Shown in pieces: positions 32,998-40,603 of a stretch of 41,592 nt of DNA; the stretch's first letter is position 1, and every line of letters starts with the position of its first letter. The stretch comes from Alphaproteobacteria bacterium (GTDB taxonomy: Bacteria > Pseudomonadota > Alphaproteobacteria > Rhizobiales > JAKIUO01): positions 1 through 41,592 of the forward strand of contig JAJRPI010000034.1 of the NCBI GenBank assembly GCA_024280895.1, in the 5' to 3' direction. The notes beneath the pieces are model-generated. The model was not told the DNA's origin. It ran no database searches and saw only the letters and a list, made by a program, of their open reading frames with translations. The position numbers and the translations under genes are program-made.

Positions 32998-33846
32998 ATG
33001 AGCTTTGCTATTATCTTGCCGATGATCGACCCTGTGGCTCTCAATCTTGGGCCGATTTCCGTAAAATGGTACGGGCTTGCCTATATGGTTAGTCTGCTTT
33101 TGGGGTGGGGCTATACGCGTTATTTGAGTGGCAATCAGCGTCTGTGGGGCGGCAAGTCGCCGATCAAGCCAGAGCAATTTGACGATCTGCTGCTGTGGAT
33201 CACGCTTGGTGTTGTGGTGGGCGGACGTCTTGGATATGTGTTCTTTTACAATCCGGTTTACTTCTTTCATAATCCAGTTCAGATCATGGCCACCTGGAAT
33301 GGCGGCATGTCGTTTCATGGCGGCATGCTGGGCTCGTTACTGGCCATCTGGTTCTATTCAAAACGTCATGATCTGCCGGTTTTGTCGGTGATGGATGTGG
33401 CGGCTGCGACCGCGCCCCTGGGGTTTTTGTTCGGGCGCATTGCCAATTTCGTCAATGGTGAATTATGGGGTCGGGTCACCGACGTGCCTTGGGCGATGGT
33501 GTTTCCAAATCCAGAAGCTGGCGGCGTGGGGCGTCATCCAAGTCAGCTTTATGAAGCTGCCCTTGAAGGGGCGCTATTGTTTCTGGTGGCGCGCTTCTTG
33601 ACCCACAAGCGATTGGCCTTTTCGAGACCTGGTCTGGTGCTTGGCACGGTCATTCTTGGCTATGGTCTGGCGCGTATTTTTGTGGAGAATTTCCGCCAGT
33701 TTGATGAAGGCGTTGGGCTGATGATTGGTCCGTTCACGCCAGGTATGATCTATTCTGCGCCGATGGTTGTTCTGGGGGCCTATCTTATTGTTCGGGCGCG
33801 GCGTCTGGGCGCTGGCAGTTCTGGAAAACAAGCAAAGACGACATGA
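32998..33846 (+). CDS. lgt: Prolipoprotein diacylglyceryl transferase
   Basis: Lgt moves diacylglycerol from phosphatidylglycerol to the lipobox cysteine of prolipoproteins at the inner membrane. The 282-residue protein has seven predicted helices, HGGMLGSLLA (His107) and the Lgt signature GRIANFVNGELWGR (146-159). ATG 32998 has GGGA upstream and fits the family N-terminus (PMIDPVALNLGPISVKWYGL); the open frame extends to TTG 32965 but is not needed. The stop overlaps the next gene by 4 bases (ATGA). Lipoproteins elsewhere in the window (19696 and 36230) would be substrates. Confidence 0.97.
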   Translation: MSFAIILPMIDPVALNLGPISVKWYGLAYMVSLLLGWGYTRYLSGNQRLWGGKSPIKPEQFDDLLLWITLGVVVGGRLGYVFFYNPVYFFHNPVQIMATWNGGMSFHGGMLGSLLAIWFYSKRHDLPVLSVMDVAAATAPLGFLFGRIANFVNGELWGRVTDVPWAMVFPNPEAGGVGRHPSQLYEAALEGALLFLVARFLTHKRLAFSRPGLVLGTVILGYGLARIFVENFRQFDEGVGLMIGPFTPGMIYSAPMVVLGAYLIVRARRLGAGSSGKQAKTT

Positions 33847-35093
33847 GCGGCAAGCGCAAAAAAGGCAGTGATCTCACCGATGGTGGTGACGATAGCGTTG
33901 AGCAGTTGCTTGGCAAGATTTATGAGGGAGTGAGTGCGCGCCAAGCCATCGGGCAGGGGGGTGATACCCTTTTGGCTATGAAACTCAAAACGCGCATTGA
34001 GCAAGAGGGGCCGCTGACCCTGCACGACTATATGCAGGCCTGTCTCGGCGATCCCGAATTTGGCTATTATATTGCGTCCGAGCCGTTTGGTGCACACGGC
34101 GACTTCATCACCGCTCCAGATGTGTGTCAGATATTCGGGGAACTGCTTGGCTTATGGTGTGTGCAGGTCTGGAACGAGCTTGGCAAGCCAAGCAGTTGCA
34201 AGCTGATTGAGCTGGGACCGGGCAGGGGGGCGTTGATGTCGGATGCCTTGCGTGCGGCCTCACTGGTGCCAGAATTTTTGCAATCTGTTGAGGTGCATTT
34301 TGTTGAGACCAGCAAGGCGTTGCGAGCGGAGCAAAAGCGCCGGATCACGTCGCAGGCCGCGGAGCATGGGCGCGAACTTACGCAACTTTTCTGGCATGAC
34401 CGGCTGCAAGATGTGCCGCCCGGGCCAAGCTTATTGCTTGCCAATGAGTTTTTGGACGCACTGCCGATCCGCCAATATCAATTCAAGCTTGGTGCTTGGT
34501 TTGAACGTTTGGTGGGGCTGGATGATACCGGGGCGTTCACCTATGTGCTGGCCCAATATCCCAGCAATGATCCAGATGATCTCTCGCTCATGCAGCGCGC
34601 GCCGGCTGAGGGCGATGTTCTCGCAACCCGCCCCGCCACCAAAGCACTTCTCAAAGAGATCACCAAACGGGCCAGTACCCACCCCTTTCACGGTTTGTTC
34701 GTTGATTATGGCTATGGCAAGCGCGCTTTCGGGGGCAGTTTTCAGGCGATTAAAAACCATCAGTTTGCTGATCCCTTACGCGATCAGGGCTTGGTGGATT
34801 TAACAGCCCATGTTGATTTTTCCTCCCTTGTGCAAATCGCCAATGAACTTAAGCTCGAGGCTAGCGGGCCGGTCACGCAGCGCGATTTTTTGATTGCTCT
34901 TGGGGTGCGAGAGCGCGCTGCGCAATTGATGCAGGCACAAGAAAATATCAGCGGGGCCGAGCAGTTCATGACCGGTTTGCAGCGCTTGATCGATCCAGAT
35001 CAGATGGGGTCTTTATTCAAGGTCGTGGCGCTGTATGGCGCCGGGCAAGTCAAGGGGCCGGGGTTTGAACCGCCCTTAAATGGTGATGGTTAG
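33843..35093 (+). CDS. MidA/NDUFAF7-type SAM-dependent methyltransferase
   Basis: The 416-residue protein has GPLTLHDYMQACLGDPEFGY, then FGAHGDFITAPDV near the N-terminus, and the SAM-binding LIELGPGRGALMSD (about residues 120-133). It also has LLANEFLDALPIRQY, the DEFLDALP-like stretch of this family. Human NDUFAF7/MidA methylates an arginine of complex I subunit NDUFS2; bacterial members may do the same to NuoD, but no nuo genes are here to support it. The ATG overlaps the lgt stop, and pgeF follows after 15 bases. The lgt-midA-pgeF order is typical of Hyphomicrobiales. Confidence 0.93.
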   Translation: MSGKRKKGSDLTDGGDDSVEQLLGKIYEGVSARQAIGQGGDTLLAMKLKTRIEQEGPLTLHDYMQACLGDPEFGYYIASEPFGAHGDFITAPDVCQIFGELLGLWCVQVWNELGKPSSCKLIELGPGRGALMSDALRAASLVPEFLQSVEVHFVETSKALRAEQKRRITSQAAEHGRELTQLFWHDRLQDVPPGPSLLLANEFLDALPIRQYQFKLGAWFERLVGLDDTGAFTYVLAQYPSNDPDDLSLMQRAPAEGDVLATRPATKALLKEITKRASTHPFHGLFVDYGYGKRAFGGSFQAIKNHQFADPLRDQGLVDLTAHVDFSSLVQIANELKLEASGPVTQRDFLIALGVRERAAQLMQAQENISGAEQFMTGLQRLIDPDQMGSLFKVVALYGAGQVKGPGFEPPLNGDG

Positions 35094-35108
35094 AAACAGG
35101 AGCACGCA

Positions 35109-35879
35109 ATGAAAATTCTGGCCGATAATCTAACAGGCCATGAGGGCATTTCTCATGGCTTTTTTGGCGCGCGTGGCGGAGTGTCCAAGGGCATTTATCA
35201 AACGCTTAATTGCGGTCAAGGGTCAAAGGATGATCCAGACCTTGTTGCAAGCAACCGCCAGATTGTCGCGAGTGATCTGGGCGTTAATGCTGACCACCTC
35301 GTTTCCCCCTATCAGGTGCATAGCGGGGAAGCGATGATTGTTAATCACCCGTGGCCGCTCGATGTTGAGCGCCCCCGTCTCGATGCGCTGGTCACAAAAA
35401 CCAAAGGGTTGGCGATTGGTATCATGACGGCTGATTGCGCCCCTGTTTTGTTTTGTGATCCTGTGGCGCAAATCGTTGGCGCCGCGCATGCAGGGTGGCG
35501 CGGCGCATTTGGCGGCGTGCTCGATGACACTATCGAAAAAATGTGCTCGCTGGGTGCCAGCAGACAAAATATAGCAGCAACGGTTGGGCCCGCCATTTCG
35601 CTTGAAATCTATGAAGTTGGTGATGAATTTCGCGATAATATCTTGCAAGAAGATCAAAGTAATGCGCGTTTTTTCGCCAAGCCTGCTGGTGCTCGCAAAG
35701 TACATTTTGATTTGCAGGCTTATGCCTGCCATCGGTTAGTCGCAGCAGGACTTGAACAAGCCGGCATTATTGCTCATTGCACTTTCCAGCGTAAAGAACA
35801 GTATTTCAGCTATCGGCGCTCGCAGGCATGTGGGCAGGTCGATTACGGACGTCAGATTTCTGCCATAGTAATAGGGTGA
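35109..35879 (+). CDS. pgeF: Peptidoglycan editing factor PgeF (laccase-fold, YfiH)
   Basis: The 256-residue protein has the zinc-site residues of the family: His71 (QVHSGEA), Cys110 (TADCAPVLFCD) and His127 (AAHAGWRGAFGG). PgeF hydrolyses wrongly made peptidoglycan precursors with L-Ser in place of L-Ala, keeping the cell-wall pool correct; related proteins have purine nucleoside activities. CAGGAG precedes ATG 35109. It probably ends the lgt-midA-pgeF transcript, since a 350-base gap follows. Confidence 0.95.
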   Translation: MKILADNLTGHEGISHGFFGARGGVSKGIYQTLNCGQGSKDDPDLVASNRQIVASDLGVNADHLVSPYQVHSGEAMIVNHPWPLDVERPRLDALVTKTKGLAIGIMTADCAPVLFCDPVAQIVGAAHAGWRGAFGGVLDDTIEKMCSLGASRQNIAATVGPAISLEIYEVGDEFRDNILQEDQSNARFFAKPAGARKVHFDLQAYACHRLVAAGLEQAGIIAHCTFQRKEQYFSYRRSQACGQVDYGRQISAIVIG

Positions 35880-36229
35880 GTTAGGGGAGTTAAATTCATG
35901 CGAACTTGGACTTATGCACCGATCGCCCGCATAGCACTAACTGGTACAGCGTATGGATAGACAGGTCCAGGCAATGAAATGCCCACAGTTATCATTATGT
36001 TAACTGTTTCTGTGAACCCTGAAAGCTAAAACCGGTACCATATTTGCGAGATAGTTGCATGTCAAACAATGTCTGCTTTCCTTGTGAGTATTATCGGCTA
36101 TTATTAAAGCGAATCGGTGTCTTGATGGATGCTGGGAAAATGAGCGTCGAGATGAGCGTGCAAATAATCGAACCGGGGGGAGCGAGACTTGTGATCAACA
36201 CAAGAAAAAAAGGTGAGAAGATTGTGCGC
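35880..36229. other. Intergenic region before the lipoprotein gene
   Basis: The gap holds a hairpin (35985-36007; arms ACAGTTA and TAACTGT, 9-base loop, followed by TT) that could be a weak terminator for the lgt operon. An open frame runs in phase with the lipoprotein from 36044, but its residues (Met/Cys-rich, no signal) do not look like protein I can place. I treat it as leader; a promoter is likely here but no boxes are clear. Confidence 0.4.
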
Positions 36230-37240
36230 ATGGCGCGCAATATTGCCCTGTTTGCTTTTACAGGGGTAACTCTGGCTGCCTGTACGGGGGGGTATTCTGG
36301 CCTGTCGTCGAACAAGTCTTCGTTGGCACCAGCCTCCAATATGTCCCGTTCGATCCGGCAAATGCCCGCCAAAGTTCCGCAAATTGCCATGTCCAGACCC
36401 ACCAAGACAGTGGCCATTAAATTGGCGGCGATTATCGGTCCGCCATCAAATGTTGCCAACAAGCTGACGAGGAAAATAACCAGCGAGCTTAAAAAGCGCA
36501 ATATTAATGTGATCAAGGGCAAGGCTGGCTACAAAATGCGTGGCTATGTTGTTTCTTCTTCAGAAGCAAGAGGCGCAAAACTCGCCTATATCTGGGACCT
36601 CAAAAACAAGGCTGGACGCAAACAAACCCGTATTTCAGGCGAAAAAACCGTTGCGAGCGGGACCAGTGATAATCCCTGGAAGGGGGTCAATGATCAGGTG
36701 ATCGCGGCAGTTGCCAGCGATACCGCAGATCAATTGGCTGGCTGGCTGGTTAAGAAAAATGGCGGTGTCATGAAGACGGCTTCAAGGGGCCAGGCGCAAA
36801 GAATACGCACGGCAAACACTCTTGGCAGCAGAGCGCCTGCAACAACGGCATCGACTGCTAATGCCAATGTCAAACGGGTGATCATGGCAATGGTCGTGCC
36901 GGTCACGGGAGCGCCTGGCGATGGCAAAACTTCGTTGACCAAAGCCATCAAGAAACAGCTTTATGCCAAGGGTATTAGGTTGACCAGCAAGCGTACAGAT
37001 AGTGTCTATCAGGTGCGCGGCGTTGTGCAGGTCGCAAGCGCCCAAAAAGGTAAGCAAGCGATCCGCATTGACTGGAAGGTCTATGATCCTCGCGGCAAAC
37101 GTCTTGGTACTGTCACCCAGAAAAATGAAATTCCCAAAGGCTCCCTCAGTGGTAGCTGGGGGCCGATTGCCGATGCCGCCGCCGGCGCAGCTGCCAATGG
37201 CATTTCCAAATTGCTGCCCAAAACGGCTCGCAGATCGTAA
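36230..37240 (+). CDS. Lipoprotein with two internal repeat domains
   Basis: The 336-residue protein starts with a signal and lipobox (MARNIALFAFTGVTLAAC, Cys18). It contains two similar units at about 61-173 and 217-328. Each begins with a strand and a GxP turn and contains a helix (SELKKRNINVI in one, KQLYAKGIRL in the other). A YxMRG/YQVRG strand, a DLKNKAGR/VYDPRGKR turn and a W-x-x-V/I-A helix follow. The repeats are joined by a Ser/Thr/Ala-rich linker. ATG 36230 (or GTG 36224) follows GGTGAG; the longer frame from 36044 does not fit. Hyphomicrobiales carry such a lipoprotein between pgeF and prs. Its role is unknown. Confidence 0.85.
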   Translation: MARNIALFAFTGVTLAACTGGYSGLSSNKSSLAPASNMSRSIRQMPAKVPQIAMSRPTKTVAIKLAAIIGPPSNVANKLTRKITSELKKRNINVIKGKAGYKMRGYVVSSSEARGAKLAYIWDLKNKAGRKQTRISGEKTVASGTSDNPWKGVNDQVIAAVASDTADQLAGWLVKKNGGVMKTASRGQAQRIRTANTLGSRAPATTASTANANVKRVIMAMVVPVTGAPGDGKTSLTKAIKKQLYAKGIRLTSKRTDSVYQVRGVVQVASAQKGKQAIRIDWKVYDPRGKRLGTVTQKNEIPKGSLSGSWGPIADAAAGAAANGISKLLPKTARRS

Positions 37241-37415
37241 GATGGTGATTGTTCGAGGGCAAATTAGGCTTTCTTGCACAAACATTTAGCATTCCGTTCG
37301 AATTAACTGGTTGGTGGTTTACACACCCTCGCCATATTGCTAGACCCTCGCTCAAGGTCATTTTAGGTTCGGGGCAGTCTTTGGAGGGAAGCCTTCATGA
37401 TCAGGGGAGAGTAGA

Positions 37416-38348
37416 ATGCAACTGATGGCAGGCAACGCCAATCGACCACTGGCAGAAAAAATCAGCGAATATATTGATGCACCGCTCTCCAAGGTCGAGG
37501 TTAAACGGTTTGCGGACAACGAAATCTTCGTCGAGATCAGGGATAATGTGCGTGGCTCTGACGTGTTTATTATCCAGCCCACATCCTACCCCGTAAATGA
37601 CAATTTGATGGAAATGCTGATCATGATCGATGCGGTGCGCCGTGCGTCAGCCACGAGGATCACCGCCGTCATGCCATATTTTGGTTATGCAAGGCAAGAT
37701 CGCAAACCAGGCCCGCGTACCCCCATTACCGCCAAGCTGGTTGCCAATATGATCACGAGAGCTGGCGCGGATCGCGTCTTGACCCTTGATTTGCATGCCC
37801 TGCAGATCCAGGGCTTTTTTGACATGCCCGTAGATAATCTGTTTTCCGCTCCAGTGATGGTCAAGGATATTAAAAAGCACAGCAAATTGAGCAAGGTCAT
37901 TGTGGTGTCGCCTGATGTGGGAGGGGTGGCACGCGCCCGTGCTTTTGCCAAGCGCATTGATGCGCCGTTGGCCATTGTTGACAAGCGGCGAGACAAGCCA
38001 GGTGCGTCTGAGGTGATGCACATTATTGGCGACGTCAAGGACCGCTCATGTATCCTTGTGGACGATATCGCCGATAGCGGTGGCACATTGATTAATGCTG
38101 CTGATGCTTTGCTCAAAGAAGGGGCCAAAGAGGTCAAGGCCTATGTCACACATGGGGTCTTGTCGGGGGCAGCTGTTGCAAAGATCAGCGCCTCGGCTTT
38201 GAAAGAGCTGGTGATTACCGATAGTATCAAGCCAACTGATGCGGTCACTGCCGCTGAAAATATTCGGGTGGTGAGCATCAATGAGTTGCTTGGCAAAGCC
38301 ATCAAGCGCACGGCGCGCGAGCAGTCCGTCTCCAGCCTGTTTTACTAG
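37416..38348 (+). CDS. prs: Ribose-phosphate pyrophosphokinase
   Basis: Prs makes PRPP from ribose 5-phosphate and ATP for purine, pyrimidine, histidine and NAD synthesis. The 310-residue protein has [15 protein letters not shown] at the start, [11 protein letters not shown], the metal/ATP motif [28 protein letters not shown] and the PRPP loop [14 protein letters not shown]. The GAGAGT site a few bases before ATG 37416 is good. Length and motifs are those of bacterial class I enzymes. It is followed after 57 bases by the convergent coiled-coil gene. Confidence 0.98.
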   Translation: MQLMAGNANRPLAEKISEYIDAPLSKVEVKRFADNEIFVEIRDNVRGSDVFIIQPTSYPVNDNLMEMLIMIDAVRRASATRITAVMPYFGYARQDRKPGPRTPITAKLVANMITRAGADRVLTLDLHALQIQGFFDMPVDNLFSAPVMVKDIKKHSKLSKVIVVSPDVGGVARARAFAKRIDAPLAIVDKRRDKPGASEVMHIIGDVKDRSCILVDDIADSGGTLINAADALLKEGAKEVKAYVTHGVLSGAAVAKISASALKELVITDSIKPTDAVTAAENIRVVSINELLGKAIKRTAREQSVSSLFY

Positions 38349-38405
38349 GTCCGTTTTTAGAGCTGTTTTGGTGAATGGGACTATGTTCCAAGCCCCTTGC
38401 CGCCA

Positions 38406-39416
38406 TTATTTGGGTTTGGCGGCAACCGGGATGGTTATGCGATGTGCAGCTCCAATACCGCGATCAGAATTGACTCTATAGGATTCATCGCCGCGGATGA
38501 TCTCGACGAGGTTTTCTGAATCTTCAATCTCCTTGCGCATCTGATCAATGGTGCCCGACAGCGCAATTTTCTCGACCGAATAAGCCGTTTCTTGATCCTG
38601 AAGGCGCGATTCCATACCAGCAAGCTGGGCACGCAAGGCATTTATTTCTTGCTGATGGATGCGGTTCTCGGCATCCTGGTCCTCATATCTGGTGATCAGG
38701 TTCTTGACTTCGTTCTGGTGGCTGCTGGTGAGTGTATGCAGCTCTTGCATGTGCTGATCGCCCTTGCTCTCATGGGCTGACAGGTCTTCTTCAAGTTTTT
38801 TGACCTGGGCTTCGCGCAAGTGCAATTGCGTCATACGGGTTTTTAAATCATCTTCAAGCGTGCGCACCTGTTGCTCGTGGGTGGCGGCACGTTTATTTTC
38901 TTCTTCAAAGGTCTGCTGCAATCCCTCGACAATTTTGTCATGGGCGTGCGCACGCTCTTTTTCTGTTGCCAGCATCGAGCGTAACTCTTTGACCTGTAGT
39001 TCATGGGTGTTCGCTGATTTGTGCTCGGTTTTTAATTTGGCTTCAAGTTCCGAAATAACCTTTTCGCGATTGCCAGCATGCTCTTTGAAAGCGGCCAGTT
39101 CGACTTCAAGATGGCTGCTTTTATCGACATGCTCGTCACTGACGCTTTTGCTATTATGCAGTTCTTTTTCAAGTTCGGCGATGCGCAGATCACGCGCATC
39201 AGACAATTGCATTTCAGAATGTAGGTAGTGCTCGAGGACGCCGATGACATTTTCGCGCTTTTTGCTATGTGCGTCATGGTTTTGAAGGTTGCTTTCCAGC
39301 TCTTTGAGATGGTTACCTTCAAAGCCTGAGCTGCGATCCAGGCGTGCCAGTTTTTGCTCAAGAGCCAGCACTTCGCTTTCTTGTATTTTGACGTCGATCA
39401 GATGTTTGCCAATCAC
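38406..39416 (-). CDS. Coiled-coil part of a Clp-N/coiled-coil gene, cut off by an in-frame stop
   Basis: The 336-residue frame begins at GTG 39416, but the same frame is open back to the TAA at 39570-39572, and 51 good codons (LARLKGIVDIDW...) lie between. So this is almost surely the C-terminal half of one gene with 39570-40370. Residues 11-220 are ten tandem 21-residue units, each with hydrophobic residues at positions 6, 9 and 13 (V/L/I, L, L) and usually Glu at 10. Predicted structure is a continuous coiled coil of about 30 nm. Residues 240-300 form more coiled coil, and the tail (YRVNSDRGIGAAHRITIPVA) is not helical. No family recognised. If translated alone it would lack the Clp-N part. 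Confidence 0.65.
   Translation of the reverse strand: MIGKHLIDVKIQESEVLALEQKLARLDRSSGFEGNHLKELESNLQNHDAHSKKRENVIGVLEHYLHSEMQLSDARDLRIAELEKELHNSKSVSDEHVDKSSHLEVELAAFKEHAGNREKVISELEAKLKTEHKSANTHELQVKELRSMLATEKERAHAHDKIVEGLQQTFEEENKRAATHEQQVRTLEDDLKTRMTQLHLREAQVKKLEEDLSAHESKGDQHMQELHTLTSSHQNEVKNLITRYEDQDAENRIHQQEINALRAQLAGMESRLQDQETAYSVEKIALSGTIDQMRKEIEDSENLVEIIRGDESYRVNSDRGIGAAHRITIPVAAKPK
38757..39386 (-). repeat. Ten tandem 63-base units encoding 21-residue coiled-coil repeats
   Basis: Residues 11-220 of the coiled-coil part divide into ten units of exactly 21 residues, for example THELQVKELRSMLATEKERA (one residue short of a unit) and THEQQVRTLEDDLKTRMTQL. There are no insertions or deletions, so unit length is under strong constraint although the sequences differ. 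Three heptads per unit would give an unbroken coiled coil. Confidence 0.85.
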
Positions 39417-39569
39417 CGAGCGATCGCTCGTATTGTTGTGCGGACTTGTCGGAGCGGAACCATTATTGTCGTGGGCCAGGGCGCGCAGGCGGGCCAGTTC
39501 GCTGACCGCTTCATCCGGGGTGATGTCTCCAGCCCAGTCAATATCGACAATGCCTTTGAGGCGGGCCAG

Positions 39570-40370
39570 TTACTGATCCAGATGGCGCACATATAAAAAC
39601 GCCTTGCGACAGCGAGGGCGTTCTGCCAGTTCTTTTTCGGCTCGGGCCAGTAACATTGTGCGTTGGGTCTGCTCTTCACCGTCGAGCACTTCATCAATCA
39701 TGTTGAGGCTCTTGAACAAATGATACCATTCACATTCAAACAGGATTTCTTCGGCATCGCGGCGCCGGGCCATGATCGATTTGATGGAGGCCCGAATAGG
39801 ATCGACATCAAAATTGAGATCTTCGCTTGTTTGATCGATTGGCGTATTGGCCATTGCTTCTTCTCCATTCTGGAGGACTGAGGACCTTTGTTGGGCCGAT
39901 GGGCGAGACCGGGATTTTTTGTGCCGTTTGGGAGTGCGGGCTCGGTCTGGTTTATTTGGCTCTGCGTTCAAAAAGTCAGGGCTGTTTGCTGTCTTAAAAT
40001 CGGCAAGAGCGCGTATGACGTCGCCGCCATCAATGTGATCATCATGTTCATTGTCAGCTTGATCTGAGGCTTTGGCCATCAGCTTTTTCAATTCACGGGC
40101 CGGTTGCAGCTCCGCTATTTCAAGCTTGGCACCGGTGGGCAAACCATCGAGATGATCGGCAACTTTATCGCGCAATTCACCTCGATCAAGGCCGCGTCCG
40201 GTGAGGGCAATCGCCCCTTCAGGATCATCAATAAGCGCAAACAAAAGATGCTCTATTTCCACTGTGCCATGACGGTTCTGTTCGGCGTCCAGCAGGGCTT
40301 TGTTGAAGCTTTCCTTAAGGTTGGGAGACAAGGAAACCCAGCCAAGATATTCAAAAAAAGTAGCAGTCAT
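39570..40370 (-). CDS. Clp-N domain part of a Clp-N/coiled-coil gene, ends at an in-frame TAA
   Basis: The 266-residue frame starts at ATG 40370. Residues about 14-110 resemble the double Clp-N (Clp R) domain of ClpA/ClpB-type proteins (LKESFNKALLDAEQNRHGTV, then EIEHLLFALIDDPEGA, and IDGGDVIRALADFK). There is no AAA+ ATPase: a Lys/Arg-rich linker (about 145-165) and a helical segment with RASIKSIMARRRDAEEIL follow instead. The frame ends in VRHLDQ then TAA, with the same frame continuing directly as coding-like sequence into the coiled-coil part. Clp-N domains bind substrates or adaptors. It is either a pseudogene, a sequencing error, or a gene using readthrough. No good ribosome-binding site is visible. 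Confidence 0.7.
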   Translation of the reverse strand: MTATFFEYLGWVSLSPNLKESFNKALLDAEQNRHGTVEIEHLLFALIDDPEGAIALTGRGLDRGELRDKVADHLDGLPTGAKLEIAELQPARELKKLMAKASDQADNEHDDHIDGGDVIRALADFKTANSPDFLNAEPNKPDRARTPKRHKKSRSRPSAQQRSSVLQNGEEAMANTPIDQTSEDLNFDVDPIRASIKSIMARRRDAEEILFECEWYHLFKSLNMIDEVLDGEEQTQRTMLLARAEKELAERPRCRKAFLYVRHLDQ

Positions 40371-40603
40371 AGAGTTTCAGGCCTTCATTGTTCTGTCTGT
40401 AAACTGCCTTGCAATCCCTCGTGCAGGCCAGATTATTACTCACCAATGCCATAAAAAACCGTTTGAGGAAAGGTTGGCACGCATATCTGCTTAACAGAGC
40501 AATTAATATGCCAAGGCGAGCGCAGCAATGCTGTGATCGGCAAAATAGGATGGTTTGAAGGGCCGCTTACTTATTCACGGCGTATAAAGCATATTTGGCC
40601 AGA

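Noticed and set aside
38390-38420. Hairpin at the 3' end of the coiled-coil gene as a terminator
   Set aside because: A 7-base stem (GCCGCCA/TGGCGGC) spans the stop codon but has no T-run on either strand.
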